From contig NC_011047.1 of assembly GCF_000026205.1 (NCBI RefSeq), forward strand, positions 124,001 to 188,000: a stretch of DNA of 64,000 nucleotides, in the 5' to 3' direction. Shown in pieces: positions 38,078-48,320 of the stretch. The first letter of the stretch is position 1; each line of letters begins with the position of its first letter. Under the pieces are notes generated by a model. That model saw only the letters and a list, made by a program, of their open reading frames with translations, was not told the DNA's origin and did not search any database. The position numbers were made by a program, and so were the translations under genes. This DNA comes from Candidatus Phytoplasma mali. GTDB lineage: Bacteria; Bacillota_I; Bacilli_A; Acholeplasmatales; Acholeplasmataceae.

Positions 38078-38765
38078 TTTGATTTAATAATTTCTTTTTA
38101 TGTAAAATTAAATTATGAATTTGATTAACTGTTTCGATAATATTAATGTCTGTGGTATCTAATAAAATAGCGTCTTCAGCTTTTTTTAAAGGAGAAATAA
38201 GGCGGTTAAAATCTTTGTGATCGCGTAATTTAATATTATTAGTTATTTTTTGTAATTCATTAACACTTTTGTTACTTTTAAATTCATTTACTCTACGTAA
38301 AATCCTTTGTTCAATATTGGCTGTTAAAAAAATTTTTAAATCTGCATTTGGCATTACTATAGTCCCGATATCTCTACCATCCATAATTAAATAAGGATTG
38401 TTTTTTATAATTTCTTGTTGCAATAATAAAAGTTTTTGTCTAATAAAAGGTAAAGAAGCTACTAAAGATACTTTATTATCGATTTCTATTCTTTTTAGTT
38501 TTATCTCTAAACACATTTTTTGATAATTGCAATAAATATGATTTTTTTCATAATAAATATTGCAATTATTTAATAAAAGTTTTAAATAATTTTCTTCAGT
38601 TATTTGTGCCCAATTTACTTTATTTTTAATCAAATATAATGTAATAACACGAAACATTAAACCAGTATCAATATGAACACAATTTAATTTTTCAGCAATT
38701 AATTTACAAATGGTACTTTTACCAGATGCCGCCGGCCCATCAATAGCTATTTTAAATCCTTTCAT
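38067..38765 (-). CDS. cmk: Cytidylate kinase
   Basis: 232 residues. Phosphorylates CMP and dCMP. The P-loop is DGPAASGKSTICKLIAEKL (about 9-27), the CMP-binding stretch DTGLMFRVITLYL follows, and MDGRDIGTIVMPNADLKIFL (about 134-153) carries the DGRDIGT signature. The C-terminal LID motif is present (R-x-x-x-D-x-x-R region, LRDHKDFNR). It is first in an overlapping cmk-der-gpsA unit. Confidence 0.96.
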   Translation of the reverse strand: MKGFKIAIDGPAASGKSTICKLIAEKLNCVHIDTGLMFRVITLYLIKNKVNWAQITEENYLKLLLNNCNIYYEKNHIYCNYQKMCLEIKLKRIEIDNKVSLVASLPFIRQKLLLLQQEIIKNNPYLIMDGRDIGTIVMPNADLKIFLTANIEQRILRRVNEFKSNKSVNELQKITNNIKLRDHKDFNRLISPLKKAEDAILLDTTDINIIETVNQIHNLILHKKKLLNQNEF

Positions 38766-38793
38766 AAAAAACTCCTTAATGAATATTTAATTT

Positions 38794-39522
38794 TTAAAAA
38801 TATTTTAAAATTTTAAGTTTTTTAATTTCGTGAATTTTTAAAATACGATACTGACCTTTTTTTATTCCTTTAATTGTTAAAAAAGCATATCGATAACGAA
38901 TTAATTTTAATATATGGAATCCTAATTTTTCCATCATCTTTCTTATTTGATGATTCTTTCCTTCTGTAATAATAATTTGAAGCCAAGTAGAAGGTTTGGG
39001 TAACAACCTTTTTTTTAAAATTTTAATTTTTTTCGGTACTGATAAATAATTTTCATCAATAATAACTCCTTGTTGAAGTTTTTTTAATTCTAAACTGCTC
39101 AAACAATAATTAATTTTTACATGATATTCTTTTTCAATCAAAGAAGAAGGATGTGTTAATTTTTTAGTCAATTGTCCATCATTAGTAATTAATAACAAAC
39201 CTGTAGTATTGAAATCCAATCGACCAACAGGATAAATCCTCTTTTTTTCGGTATCTTTAATTAAATCAATAACTGTTGGTCTATTTTTTTCATCTTTAAC
39301 TGTAGATATACAACCGCTTGGTTTATTAATTAAATAATAACAATTTTCAGAATTTTTAATAATTTGATCATCTACCAAAATAATGTCTTTTTTGGAAACT
39401 TTTACTCCTAATTTAGTAACTAATTTACCATTAACTTTCACTCTTTTTTCTAAAATTAATTTTTCAGATTTTCTTCTAGAAGCCACATTAGAATAAGATA
39501 AAATTTTCTGTAATCTTTCCAT
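38794..39522 (-). CDS. rluB: 23S rRNA pseudouridine synthase, RluB/RsuA family
   Basis: 242 residues. N-terminal S4 RNA-binding domain (MERLQKILSYSNVASRRKSE), then the RsuA-type catalytic domain with the aspartate in PVGRLDFNTTGLLLITNDG (about 97-115) and the EGKNHQIRKM motif near 186. It converts a specific uridine of 23S rRNA (by analogy with RluB, helix 89) to pseudouridine. The choice between RluB, RluE/F and RsuA is by general resemblance. It lies between efp and cmk on the same strand. Confidence 0.88.
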   Translation of the reverse strand: MERLQKILSYSNVASRRKSEKLILEKRVKVNGKLVTKLGVKVSKKDIILVDDQIIKNSENCYYLINKPSGCISTVKDEKNRPTVIDLIKDTEKKRIYPVGRLDFNTTGLLLITNDGQLTKKLTHPSSLIEKEYHVKINYCLSSLELKKLQQGVIIDENYLSVPKKIKILKKRLLPKPSTWLQIIITEGKNHQIRKMMEKLGFHILKLIRYRYAFLTIKGIKKGQYRILKIHEIKKLKILKYF

Positions 39523-39568
39523 TGAATACCTTTATATTTGAAGTTTTTTTATTAATTTTATTAATAAA

Positions 39569-40135
39569 CTATTTATTACAGCGAGAAACATAAAGTCCTG
39601 TTTGTGTATTGACTATAATTTTTTCACCTTGTTGAATAAATAAGGGGACTTTAATCACCAAACCTGTTTCTAAAGTTGCATCTTTATAATAATTAGTTTT
39701 AACATCTTTTTTTTCAATAAATTCAGTTTTTGTAACTGTTAAATTTAATTTCTCCGGTAAATTAATATCTAAAATTTCATAATCATTATAAATAACAACA
39801 TCAACTATAATTCCTTCATATAAATATTTAATTTTATTTTTTATTTTTTGTTTTTCAATTTCAATTTGTTCATAATTAGCTATATTAATAAATATATATT
39901 TATTTCCATCTATATAAAGAAATTGAATTTTATTTTTATTAATAAAAGCTAATTCTACTTTAATTCCAGAATTAAATGTATTATCAATGATACTTCCAGT
40001 TCTTAAATTTTTTAATTTACATCTTACAAAGGCAGCACCTTTACCAGGTTTAACATGTAAAAAAGAAACAATTTGAAACAAATTATTATTAAATTTAATT
40101 GTTTGACCTGTTTTAAAATCATTAGTACTAATCAT
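39569..40135 (-). CDS. efp: Elongation factor P
   Basis: 188 residues, full-length EF-P with a KOW-like domain and two OB domains. The modification-site loop [12 protein letters not shown] (about 28-39) keeps the central lysine. The C-terminal motif reads [14 protein letters not shown] relieves ribosome stalling at consecutive prolines. No modification enzyme is seen here. The start ATG overlaps the end of miaA. Confidence 0.97.
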
Positions 40136-41078
40136 ATACAGCTCCTTTTAAAAAATTTTTAATTATTTGAAAAGTTTTAATTTTTAATTTTGAATCTAAA
40201 ACATTAATTACGTTAATTTTCATTTGATTTTTAAACCAAGTTTTTTGTTTTTTTGCATAATTCATTGTTTTAGAAATAATTAATTTTTTAGCTTCTGTTA
40301 AATTAATTTTTTTTTCTAAAAAAAGTTTTATTTCACGATATCCAATAATATTAAAATTAGCATAAGGATATTCTTGTAAAATTTGTTTAGTTTCCTCAAT
40401 AAAACCCATTTTAAACATTTTTTCTAATCTTTCAATAACTCGGGCTTGTAAAATATTTTTATCAATATCTAAATAAATAGTTAAAATGTCATAAATAGGA
40501 TTATTTTTATATTTTTTTTGAGATCTTAATTTATCAGAATTTAAATCTAAATAAGCGCTTACTACTCGACGTGGATTATATTTATCAAAAACTAATTTTG
40601 GATCTTTTTGTCTTATTTCTCTTATCATAAATTCCATATCATCAACATCATAAACTTTTTTATCATTTTTGTAAATAATAGAAGTGTTTTTTTTATTCGA
40701 TAACTCATAATTAAATAAAGCAGATTTAATATATAATCCACTTCCACCAACTAAAAATGGTAAACGAACATTTGATATTATTTTTCTACAATCTCTTTGA
40801 AAATCATAAATAGTATAAACTTCATCTGGTTCTTTTAAATCCAATAAATGATGTTTAATACTTTTTTGCTCTGCGAAAGTAATTTTAGCAGAACCAATAT
40901 TATATTTTTTATAAATTTGTACAGAATCAGAATTAATAATTTCACCATCAAATTTTTTTGCTAAATAAATAGAAAGATCAGTTTTACCAGAAGAGGTAGG
41001 ACCAGTTATTACTATTACTTTTTTCAAATCTAAATTCCTCAAAATAATTTTATTATTCTTGTAAATTAATTTTTTCAA
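40128..41078 (-). CDS. miaA: tRNA dimethylallyltransferase
   Basis: 316 residues. Adds an isopentenyl group to A37 of tRNAs that read U-starting codons. The P-loop [15 protein letters not shown] (about 25-39), the DSVQIY motif, [11 protein letters not shown], and [13 protein letters not shown] (about 114-126) are all visible. In phytoplasmas this enzyme is a plausible source of cytokinins released from tRNA. The ATG falls within the end of ymdB (26-base overlap) and the end overlaps efp. It ends in TAG. Confidence 0.95.
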
Positions 41079-41826
41079 TTTTTTTACTACTATCTAAAGT
41101 TAATAAAACTCCGTTTAATTGTCTTTTTCCGATAGCATTGGGTTTGGATATTTTAAGACTTCTATCTAAAAAAGATCTAATCATAGGTTCTTTTTGTTTA
41201 CCAATCACACCCTCAGAACAACCAGTCATACCAACATCAGTAATATACAAAGTTTTTTTAGGTAATATTCTATCATCGTTTGTTTGTACATGAGTGTGAG
41301 TTCCTACTATAGCATCAATTTTACCATCAAAATGATGGGCTAAAGATATTTTTTCACTAGTTGCTTCAGCATGAAAATCTAAAAAAGAAAAATTATATTG
41401 TAACTTACATTTGTCTAAAATATTTTCAATTTTTTTAAAAGGACAAGATAGTTTATCATCAATAAATACTCTGCCTAATGCATTAATAATCAAAACTTTT
41501 TGTTCTTTGCAATTAATAATCTTATAACCAATACCAATATTTACTAAATCATTAATTGGTTTAACAATATTAGTATTATCAATAAAATTTGTTAATTCAG
41601 GATTATCCCAAGTATGATTGCCCATAGTTATTGCATTAACACCACTGTTAGTTAAATTTTTATAATTTTTATAACTTAGACCACGACCTTTATGAGCGTT
41701 TTCAGCATTAGCAACAATTAAATTAGGCTTATAATTATTTTTTAAAAAACTCATTTTTTCTTTTAAATAATCTATTCCTTGTTGCCCATAAATATCTCCG
41801 ATAAACATTATTTTCATTTTAAACAA
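41053..41826 (-). CDS. ymdB: YmdB-family metallophosphoesterase
   Basis: 257 residues. Metal-binding phosphoesterase motifs: [10 protein letters not shown] (about 7-16), [12 protein letters not shown] (about 38-49), GNHTWDN (about 69-75), FHAEATSEK (about 151-159), and [10 protein letters not shown] (about 175-184). YmdB of Bacillus hydrolyses 2',3'-cyclic nucleotides and works with RNase Y. Here it lies directly downstream of rny, the same pairing as in Firmicutes. Confidence 0.93.
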   Translation of the reverse strand: MFKMKIMFIGDIYGQQGIDYLKEKMSFLKNNYKPNLIVANAENAHKGRGLSYKNYKNLTNSGVNAITMGNHTWDNPELTNFIDNTNIVKPINDLVNIGIGYKIINCKEQKVLIINALGRVFIDDKLSCPFKKIENILDKCKLQYNFSFLDFHAEATSEKISLAHHFDGKIDAIVGTHTHVQTNDDRILPKKTLYITDVGMTGCSEGVIGKQKEPMIRSFLDRSLKISKPNAIGKRQLNGVLLTLDSSKKIEKINLQE

Positions 41827-41873
41827 AAATTCCCTTTCTTAAATTAATTTTTAAATAAAATAAATGAATTTTT

Positions 41874-43484
41874 TTATAATTTAAATTTTTCAATAACTCT
41901 TATTTCTCTAATTACTGTAACTTTAATAATACCTTTATAAACAAGATTTTCTTTAATTTTTTTTTTAATCAATTGAGCAATCATAAAGGTATTAAAATCA
42001 TCAACTTGTTCAGATTTAACAATAACTCTAATTTCTCGACCAGCTTGAATAGCATAAGATTTTTCTACGCCTTCAACATTATTAGCTATATTTTCTAACT
42101 GTGTTAACCTTTTAACATATTTTTCTACAGATTCTTTTCTAGCGCCTGGTCTGGCAGCACTTAAAGTATCAGCTATCATCACTAAAATCGCAATTATAGT
42201 ATCGGGTTTTTTATCTTCATGATGCGAAGCAATAGCATCAATTACTTCTTGACTCTCATTATATTTATTAGCCAAATTAATACCAATTTCAACATGACTA
42301 CCTTCATTTTCATGATCTAAAGCTTTACCAATATCATGTAAAAGTCCGGCTCTTCTAGCTAATAATTCATCCTCACCAATTTCAGAAGCTAATTTACCTG
42401 ATAAAAAAGCTACCTCTATGGAATGTTTTAAAACATTTTGACCATAGCTATTACGAAAATAAAGTTGTCCTAATAAAAACAATAATTCTGGTTCTAATTC
42501 GCCTATATTAGTAGTAAAAACAGCAGATTCACCTTGTTCAATAATAAAATTATTTAATTCTGAAGTAACATTATCTATGATTTTTTCAATTCTATTAGGA
42601 TGTATACGCCCATCAGATATTAAAATTTCTAAAGTTCTTTTAGCAATTTCTCTTCTGATCGGATTAAAACAACTAAGCAATATTATATTAGGAACTTCAT
42701 TAATAATAAAATCAACACCTGTTAAAGATTCTAAAACTTTAATATTTCTACCATCTTTTCCAATGATATGGCCCTTCATTTTATCATCTGTAATATGAAT
42801 AATATTTACATTATATTCATTAGTAACATCATACGCGTATTTTTGCATGGCTGAACATAATAACATTTTAGTTTTTTGTTGAAAATTATTTTGAATTTGT
42901 TCATATTTATCTTTAAAATGAATTTTTATGTCTTTGTTAACAGAAATTTTAGTTTTTTCGATAATAATTTTATATGCTTCCTTTTCTGTTAATAAAGCAA
43001 TAGATTCTAATTTTATTTTTTGTTTTAAAATGATATCTTGAATATTTTTTTCTAACTTTTCTAAATTGTCTTTAATATCATTAATATTTTTTTCCTTAAT
43101 TTTTATTTCTTTTTCTTTTCTATTTAAATATTCTGTTCTGTTACTCAACAATTCTTCTCTAAAAATAATTTTATTTTCTAAATCAATAACAACTCTTCTT
43201 TTTTCAATTAAATCAAACTCTAATTCCTTTTTTAAAAAATAAATTTCTCTTTTGGCTTCTGTTAATATTTCTTTTTTTTGTTTTTGCACTTCTAATAACT
43301 GATTATCTTTATAATCTTTTATTTCTTTAAAAATTTTGCTAATTTTTTTTTTATTTAAAAAAACATATACAAAAATTCCTGTACAAATTCCTAAAAAAAA
43401 CATTAAAAAAAGAATTAAAGCAAAAAATGTATTATTATCTCTTGTCAACATATTTATCAAAGCACACGAGTTATCTGACGACAT
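41874..43484 (-). CDS. rny: Ribonuclease Y
   Basis: Membrane-anchored endoribonuclease that starts mRNA decay. One helix near the N-terminus, a long K/E-rich coiled coil, a KH domain (HIIGKDGRNIKVLES) and an HD domain with LLHDIGKALDHENEGSHVE carry the nuclease site. The open frame can be extended to a TTG at 43508, but I prefer the ATG at 43484 (MSSDNSC, about 536 residues), since aaagg lies between the two starts. ymdB follows. Confidence 0.93.
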   Translation of the reverse strand: MSSDNSCALINMLTRDNNTFFALILFLMFFLGICTGIFVYVFLNKKKISKIFKEIKDYKDNQLLEVQKQKKEILTEAKREIYFLKKELEFDLIEKRRVVIDLENKIIFREELLSNRTEYLNRKEKEIKIKEKNINDIKDNLEKLEKNIQDIILKQKIKLESIALLTEKEAYKIIIEKTKISVNKDIKIHFKDKYEQIQNNFQQKTKMLLCSAMQKYAYDVTNEYNVNIIHITDDKMKGHIIGKDGRNIKVLESLTGVDFIINEVPNIILLSCFNPIRREIAKRTLEILISDGRIHPNRIEKIIDNVTSELNNFIIEQGESAVFTTNIGELEPELLFLLGQLYFRNSYGQNVLKHSIEVAFLSGKLASEIGEDELLARRAGLLHDIGKALDHENEGSHVEIGINLANKYNESQEVIDAIASHHEDKKPDTIIAILVMIADTLSAARPGARKESVEKYVKRLTQLENIANNVEGVEKSYAIQAGREIRVIVKSEQVDDFNTFMIAQLIKKKIKENLVYKGIIKVTVIREIRVIEKFKL

Positions 43485-43651
43485 GTATATTATTCTTACA
43501 CCTTTCAATAATTAATAATTGGAATAAATAAATTATAATATTAAAAAATTAAATTATTAAAAATATTAATAAATATAATTTTACTAAAAATATTTAATAA
43601 TACTATAAAAATTAAAATTTAAAAAATATTTATTAAAAAATAAAAAATAAT

Positions 43652-43683
43652 AAAAGCTAGAAATTTAATTATTTCTAGCTTTT
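43652..43683 (-). terminator. Hairpin terminator after the 43703 gene
   Basis: Arms aaaagctagaaat (43652-43664) and atttctagctttt (43671-43683) pair perfectly. They lie about 20 bases past the stop and an AT-rich tail follows. Confidence 0.7.
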
Positions 43684-43702
43684 AAAACTTATTTATTTAA
43701 AT

Positions 43703-44155
43703 TTATTTTTTTTTATTTTTTTTTATTTTTACTTTTTTTTCATTATTGTCAGTATTTGAATTTTCATTTTTTAAACTAACTTTTTTTTCATTATTGTCAG
43801 TATTTGAATTTTCATTTTTTAAACTAACTTTTTTTTCATTAACTGAAGAATTATTTTGTTTTATTTTATCAGTTTTATTATTTATAAAATAATTTTTTAT
43901 ATTTTTCATATAAGACATAAAGTAACTAATAGCTGCATTACCAATTTCTTTCTTTTTTTGTGAAATATAATGTTGAGATTGTGAAACATCCGTACTATTA
44001 TTAATAAAATTATGTGAAATATTTTCTTCTAATGATAAATTACTTAAATCATCTTTAAATAAAAATGTTTTAACTTTTTGCCAAAAAAATAAATAAAAAA
44101 ATAATAAAAAAATAAACAAAGAAAAAATTAAAAAAAATTTTTTGAAATCATTCAT
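43703..44155 (-). CDS. Membrane-anchored protein with repeats, function unknown
   Basis: 150 residues. One hydrophobic helix near the N-terminus (about 7-26), then a polar S/N/K-rich region. The C-terminus contains a perfect 16-residue repeat (KKVSLKNENSNTDNNE, twice and a third start), encoded by a 48-base tandem repeat at 43731-43826, and ends in a lysine-rich tail. It is probably exposed at the cell surface, judged only from the anchor. No family is recognised. It is downstream of nothing obvious on its strand and has its own terminator. Confidence 0.6.
   Translation of the reverse strand: MNDFKKFFLIFSLFIFLLFFYLFFWQKVKTFLFKDDLSNLSLEENISHNFINNSTDVSQSQHYISQKKKEIGNAAISYFMSYMKNIKNYFINNKTDKIKQNNSSVNEKKVSLKNENSNTDNNEKKVSLKNENSNTDNNEKKVKIKKNKKK
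43731..43826. repeat. 48-bp direct tandem repeat, two perfect copies
   Basis: Units 43731-43778 and 43779-43826 are identical; a third partial copy begins at 43827. The length is a multiple of three, so copy-number changes would keep the frame of the 43703 gene. Confidence 0.9.
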
Positions 44156-44804
44156 ATAAAATTTATTTATAACCCTTTTTGCATTTTTGTTGTAATATTA
44201 ATAATATGAATTAATCTTGTTAAATAATACAAAATATAAAAAATGTAAATACTAAAAACATTAAAAAAAAATTAATTTAATTTAATATTATTTAGTATTA
44301 TAAATCATTATAGCATAAATTTATTTAAACTATATAAAGATATTATAATTATTTTATAAGATTTTAAATTACATTTGATTTATATTTTAGAAAATATTTA
44401 TTTATTAACTTAATTTTTTATTTCTTTTATTATTGATAAAATATTTTTTTACTCTTAATGTATTTGAATAATTTAATATAAAAATTATTGAGATTATTAA
44501 ATATTTATTATTTTTAACATAATTGTTAATTATAATTTTTTTTAAAAAAAAATTAAATAAACCGTAAAAAATAATTTTATTATCAAATTGTAAGTATTAA
44601 TTTTGTTTTACAAAATAAATTTAAAAATTAGTTTCTTAAAATCATGCAATTTATTATAAGTATGGTACAATAATAATATAATATAAGTCGTATTTAATTA
44701 ATTTTAGAATATTTTTATTAAAAAATTAAAATGCTAAAACACTATAGTTTAGAATTAAGATTAATTTCGAAATAGAGAAATAGAGAAAGTAGGTCAAATT
44801 TAAT
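44156..44804. other. Gene-free divergent promoter region
   Basis: About 650 bases of very AT-rich sequence between two divergent membrane-protein genes. No frame or RNA gene was seen. Near the plus-strand gene are a TATAAT-like box (about 44676-44690) and the short repeat aaatagag twice just before its start. Confidence 0.4.
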
Positions 44805-45530
44805 ATGAATGATAAAATTTTAAACTATTTACATTTACACACAGCGCTGTCATGGATAAAAGAACATCCAAACATGTTTTTAATATTTTTAATAATAATT
44901 CTAATTTTTTTAGGAACTTTATATCATATTTTAAAAATTATATATAAAGCTATAAGTTTTTTTTTAAATATGATATGGAAACTCTTTATTATGCAATGGA
45001 AATCCGAAAATAAAAATAAAAAAAAACAAGACTTAATTTCAGAATATGTAGAAAATAACAATAATAAAAATAATTTTAATAATAATTTATCATTAATAGA
45101 AATAAAAACTTTAGAATTATTATCAAAAGAAAATAATAATAGTAATTATCATAATTTAGAAATAGAACAAAAATTAAATTTTCAAAAAATTGAACAACAA
45201 TTAATGATAAAAGATATGGAAAATAAATTACAACAAAAATTATTCGAAATGGAAATACAACAAAAAATTGATAATTTAAAATTAAGTACAGAAAATACAA
45301 ATAACGAAAATAATCAAATAAATAAAGATAAAATTAACTTAAAATTAAACAAAGAAATTATAAAACATTTGAAAGAAATGAAACAAGATATAAAAGATAT
45401 TCATTTTTCTCTTATAAACGATAAAAAAACAAAAACTTATTATAACGTCGAAGAACAAATTTTATATATTAATCCATATGATTTATTTAATTCAGAAGAA
45501 GATCAAAATAAAATATATTTAAAAAATTAA
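44805..45530 (+). CDS. Membrane-anchored coiled-coil protein, function unknown
   Basis: 241 residues. A hydrophobic stretch (about 25-60, probably one long or two short helices) is followed by a polar N/K/Q-rich tail with heptad-like spacing of L, I and M (about 100-200), which predicts coiled coil. No catalytic motif. It ends in an acidic segment (FNSEEDQNK). It is divergent from the 43703 gene, which also has a single anchor and polar tail. I do not recognise it. Confidence 0.6.
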   Translation: MNDKILNYLHLHTALSWIKEHPNMFLIFLIIILIFLGTLYHILKIIYKAISFFLNMIWKLFIMQWKSENKNKKKQDLISEYVENNNNKNNFNNNLSLIEIKTLELLSKENNNSNYHNLEIEQKLNFQKIEQQLMIKDMENKLQQKLFEMEIQQKIDNLKLSTENTNNENNQINKDKINLKLNKEIIKHLKEMKQDIKDIHFSLINDKKTKTYYNVEEQILYINPYDLFNSEEDQNKIYLKN

Positions 45531-45641
45531 ATATTAAATATTTTTTTAACTTTATATTAAATTAATAATAAAAATTACTATATTCTTAAATAATTGATTC
45601 TATGATTATGATATAATATAAAAAAGGGGTAAGAGTTAAAT

Positions 45642-46508
45642 ATGAAAAATTATTCTTTTACATTTGACATACCACAGTTAAGAAAATTAAAAAAAATTTA
45701 TAAATCTTTTTTAATAGAAAAAGAAATCAATAATAATAGCATTTATTTTTTTTTAAAAAAAGATAATATACAAATGATAGCTTATAATAATGGAACTTTT
45801 TTTATAAAAGGAGAAAATATCCAAGAAGAAATATTAAATATTAAAGAAATATTAAATATTAAAGATTATAGCGCGATTGGTTCGGATGAAGTAGGAACAG
45901 GAGATGTTTTTGGTTCTATTGTAGTTTGTTCTTCTTATGTATCTGCAGAAAATATTCCGTTTTTAGAAAATCTTAACATAAAAGATTCTAAAAAATTAAC
46001 AGATGAAAAAATTATTCAATTAGTTCCAAAAATAATTAATAAAATAACTTATTCTTTAATTTCTATAAATCCTTATAAATATAATATTTTAACTAATAAA
46101 GGTTTTAATTTAAATAAAATTAAGGCAATATTACATAACGATATGATTTTAAAAAATTTAATAAAAATAAAAAAAAATGTCAATGTTATTTTAGACAAAT
46201 TTACGAGTTCTAAAAATTATTTCAATTACTTAAAAAATGAAAAAAAAGTATATAAAAAAATTTTTTTTTGTAACAAAGCAGAAAAAGTTCATATTAGCGT
46301 AGCTGCAGCTTCTATAATTGCACGTTATGCTTTCTTAAAAAATATTTTTGCTTTAAGTAAAAAAATAGGAATAAATTTAAAATTAGGTGCTTCGACAGAA
46401 GTAGATAAACAAATAAACTTTATATATAAAAAATACGGAATGAATATTTTAAAAAAAATCGCAAAATGTAATTTTAAAAATATAACAAAACAATTTATTA
46501 AAAACTAA
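45642..46508 (+). CDS. rnhC: Ribonuclease HIII
   Basis: 288 residues. Removes RNA from RNA-DNA hybrids. The RNase HII/HIII core starts GSDEVGTGDVFGSIVV (about 84-99) with the first catalytic Asp and Glu. Further acidic residues lie in KDSKKLTDEK (about 116-125) and ILDKFTS (about 186-192). The N-terminal 75 residues form the TBP-like substrate-binding domain typical of HIII, absent from HII. ggggtaag upstream of the ATG acts as ribosome-binding site. Confidence 0.93.
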   Translation: MKNYSFTFDIPQLRKLKKIYKSFLIEKEINNNSIYFFLKKDNIQMIAYNNGTFFIKGENIQEEILNIKEILNIKDYSAIGSDEVGTGDVFGSIVVCSSYVSAENIPFLENLNIKDSKKLTDEKIIQLVPKIINKITYSLISINPYKYNILTNKGFNLNKIKAILHNDMILKNLIKIKKNVNVILDKFTSSKNYFNYLKNEKKVYKKIFFCNKAEKVHISVAAASIIARYAFLKNIFALSKKIGINLKLGASTEVDKQINFIYKKYGMNILKKIAKCNFKNITKQFIKN

Positions 46509-46552
46509 ATATCATAAAAATTTTAAATTAAAAAAGGTAATAAAATTAAAAA

Positions 46553-46972
46553 ATGAATAATGATACTATTTTTACTCAAATAATTAATAGACAAATTCCT
46601 AGCTATATTATTTATGAAGATAATAAAGTAATTTCTTTTTTAGACATAAATCAATTTACGAAAGGACATACTTTAATTGTAACTAAACAAGAGTACACTA
46701 ACATTACTGAAGTACCTGAAAACACATTTTTACATTTATTTAAAATAGTACAAAAAATAAGTAAAACTTTAATTAAAACTTTAAAACCTAAAGGATTAAA
46801 TATAATTAATAACAATGGTATTATTGCTGGACAAACAATTTTTCATTTTCATATACATTTATTACCACGTTTTAATGAAAAAGAAATTATTTTTAATTTT
46901 AATAAAAATAGTAAATTAAATTCAGAATATTTTACAAAAATACAAAAAAATATCATCAATAATATTAAATAA
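46553..46972 (+). CDS. HIT-family hydrolase
   Basis: 139 residues. The histidine triad is intact: GQTIFHFHIHLLPR (about 93-106) with H-x-H-x-H. The N-terminus FTQIINRQIPSYIIYED and FLDINQFTKGHTLIV match the Hint branch. Hint enzymes hydrolyse nucleoside phosphoramidates; the physiological role is unclear. It follows rnhC by 44 bases and is probably co-transcribed. It faces serS tail to tail. Confidence 0.93.
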   Translation: MNNDTIFTQIINRQIPSYIIYEDNKVISFLDINQFTKGHTLIVTKQEYTNITEVPENTFLHLFKIVQKISKTLIKTLKPKGLNIINNNGIIAGQTIFHFHIHLLPRFNEKEIIFNFNKNSKLNSEYFTKIQKNIINNIK

Positions 46973-46998
46973 AAAAAAAATTTAATAGCGTAATTTTT

Positions 46999-48270
46999 TT
47001 ATTTAATTATATCAGTTCTCATATAAGAACGCAAAACCTTGGGCACAGTAATCGTGCCGTCTTTATTTTGATAATTTTCTAAAATAGCAATTAATGTCCT
47101 ACCTATAGCCAAACCAGAACCATTTAAAGTATGTACATATTTATTTTTTCCTTTATTTTTAGAATAAAATTTAATATTAGCTCTTAAAGATTGAAAAGAT
47201 TCTGTATTGCTAATTGAAGAAATTTCACGATAATTATTGCTACCAGGCAACCAAACTTCTATATCATAAGTTTTAGAAGCACTAAAACCTAATTCATGTG
47301 ATGGTAACATAATTACCCGATAAGGTAATTCTAATTTTTGTAATACTGATTCGGCATCTTGTAACATATTTTCTAACTCTAAATAAGAATCTTGAGGTTC
47401 GGTAAATTTAATTAATTCTACTTTATTAAATTGATGTTGTCTTAAGATACCTCTTGTATCTTTTCCAGCAGTCCCTGCTTCTTGTCTAAAACAAGTTGTA
47501 AAAACAACGTAATTTAATGGTAAATTTTTTTGAGATAAAACTTCATTACGATGTAAATTAATAGCTGGAACTTCACCAGTAGGATTCAAATACCAATTAT
47601 TACTATTTTCTAATCGATAACTATCATTCTTAAATTTTGGTAATTGTCCTGTACTAAACATAGATATATCATTAACAATAAAAGGTGGAATTATTTCTAT
47701 ATAACCTTTTTCACTATGTAAATCCATCATAAACTGTATTAAAGAACGTTCTAAACGCGCACCCAATCCTTTATATACAATAAAGCGACTTCCAGTAATC
47801 TTAGAAGCTCTATCAAAATCTAAAATATTTAAATTTCTCCCTAAAGTAACATGATCTTTAATATTAAAATTAAATTTTTTAGGAGATAAATATTTTTTAA
47901 AATTTATTTTATTATTATCTTTTGAAAGTAAAATTACTGATTCGTGAGGTAAATTAGGAATGTTATTTAAAATTTCTGAAATTTCAGAATCTGTTTTTTT
48001 AAAATCATTTTCCAAAACATGAATTTCATTTTTTAAAAATATACTTCTTTCAAAAATATTTTCAGTATTTGTTTTATTTTGTTTTAAAATAGATATTTCT
48101 TTAGAAATTTTATTTTGTTGATATCTTAATGTTTCAATATTAAATATTAATTTTTTTTTTTTAATATTTAAAACAAGTAATTTATTTAAATATGAAAAAT
48201 CACCTGTTCTAGTATTAAGTTTTTCTATTACTTTTTCTATATTTTCAATAATAAATTTTAAATTTAACAT
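46999..48270 (-). CDS. serS: Seryl-tRNA synthetase
   Basis: 423 residues. Charges tRNA-Ser. The N-terminal coiled-coil arm (about 25-105) reaches the long variable arm of the tRNA. The class II core shows the TGEVPAINLH loop (about 223-232), motif 2 FRQEAGTAGKDTRGILRQHQF (key Arg and Glu, about 254-274) and motif 3 GSGLAIGRTLIAILE (about 392-406). rpsT lies upstream on the same strand with about 50 bases between. Confidence 0.97.
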   Translation of the reverse strand: MLNLKFIIENIEKVIEKLNTRTGDFSYLNKLLVLNIKKKKLIFNIETLRYQQNKISKEISILKQNKTNTENIFERSIFLKNEIHVLENDFKKTDSEISEILNNIPNLPHESVILLSKDNNKINFKKYLSPKKFNFNIKDHVTLGRNLNILDFDRASKITGSRFIVYKGLGARLERSLIQFMMDLHSEKGYIEIIPPFIVNDISMFSTGQLPKFKNDSYRLENSNNWYLNPTGEVPAINLHRNEVLSQKNLPLNYVVFTTCFRQEAGTAGKDTRGILRQHQFNKVELIKFTEPQDSYLELENMLQDAESVLQKLELPYRVIMLPSHELGFSASKTYDIEVWLPGSNNYREISSISNTESFQSLRANIKFYSKNKGKNKYVHTLNGSGLAIGRTLIAILENYQNKDGTITVPKVLRSYMRTDIIK

Positions 48271-48320
48271 AATTTACCTTTTAATTATATTTAAAAAAAT
48301 TTGTGAAAAAAATAATTTAT

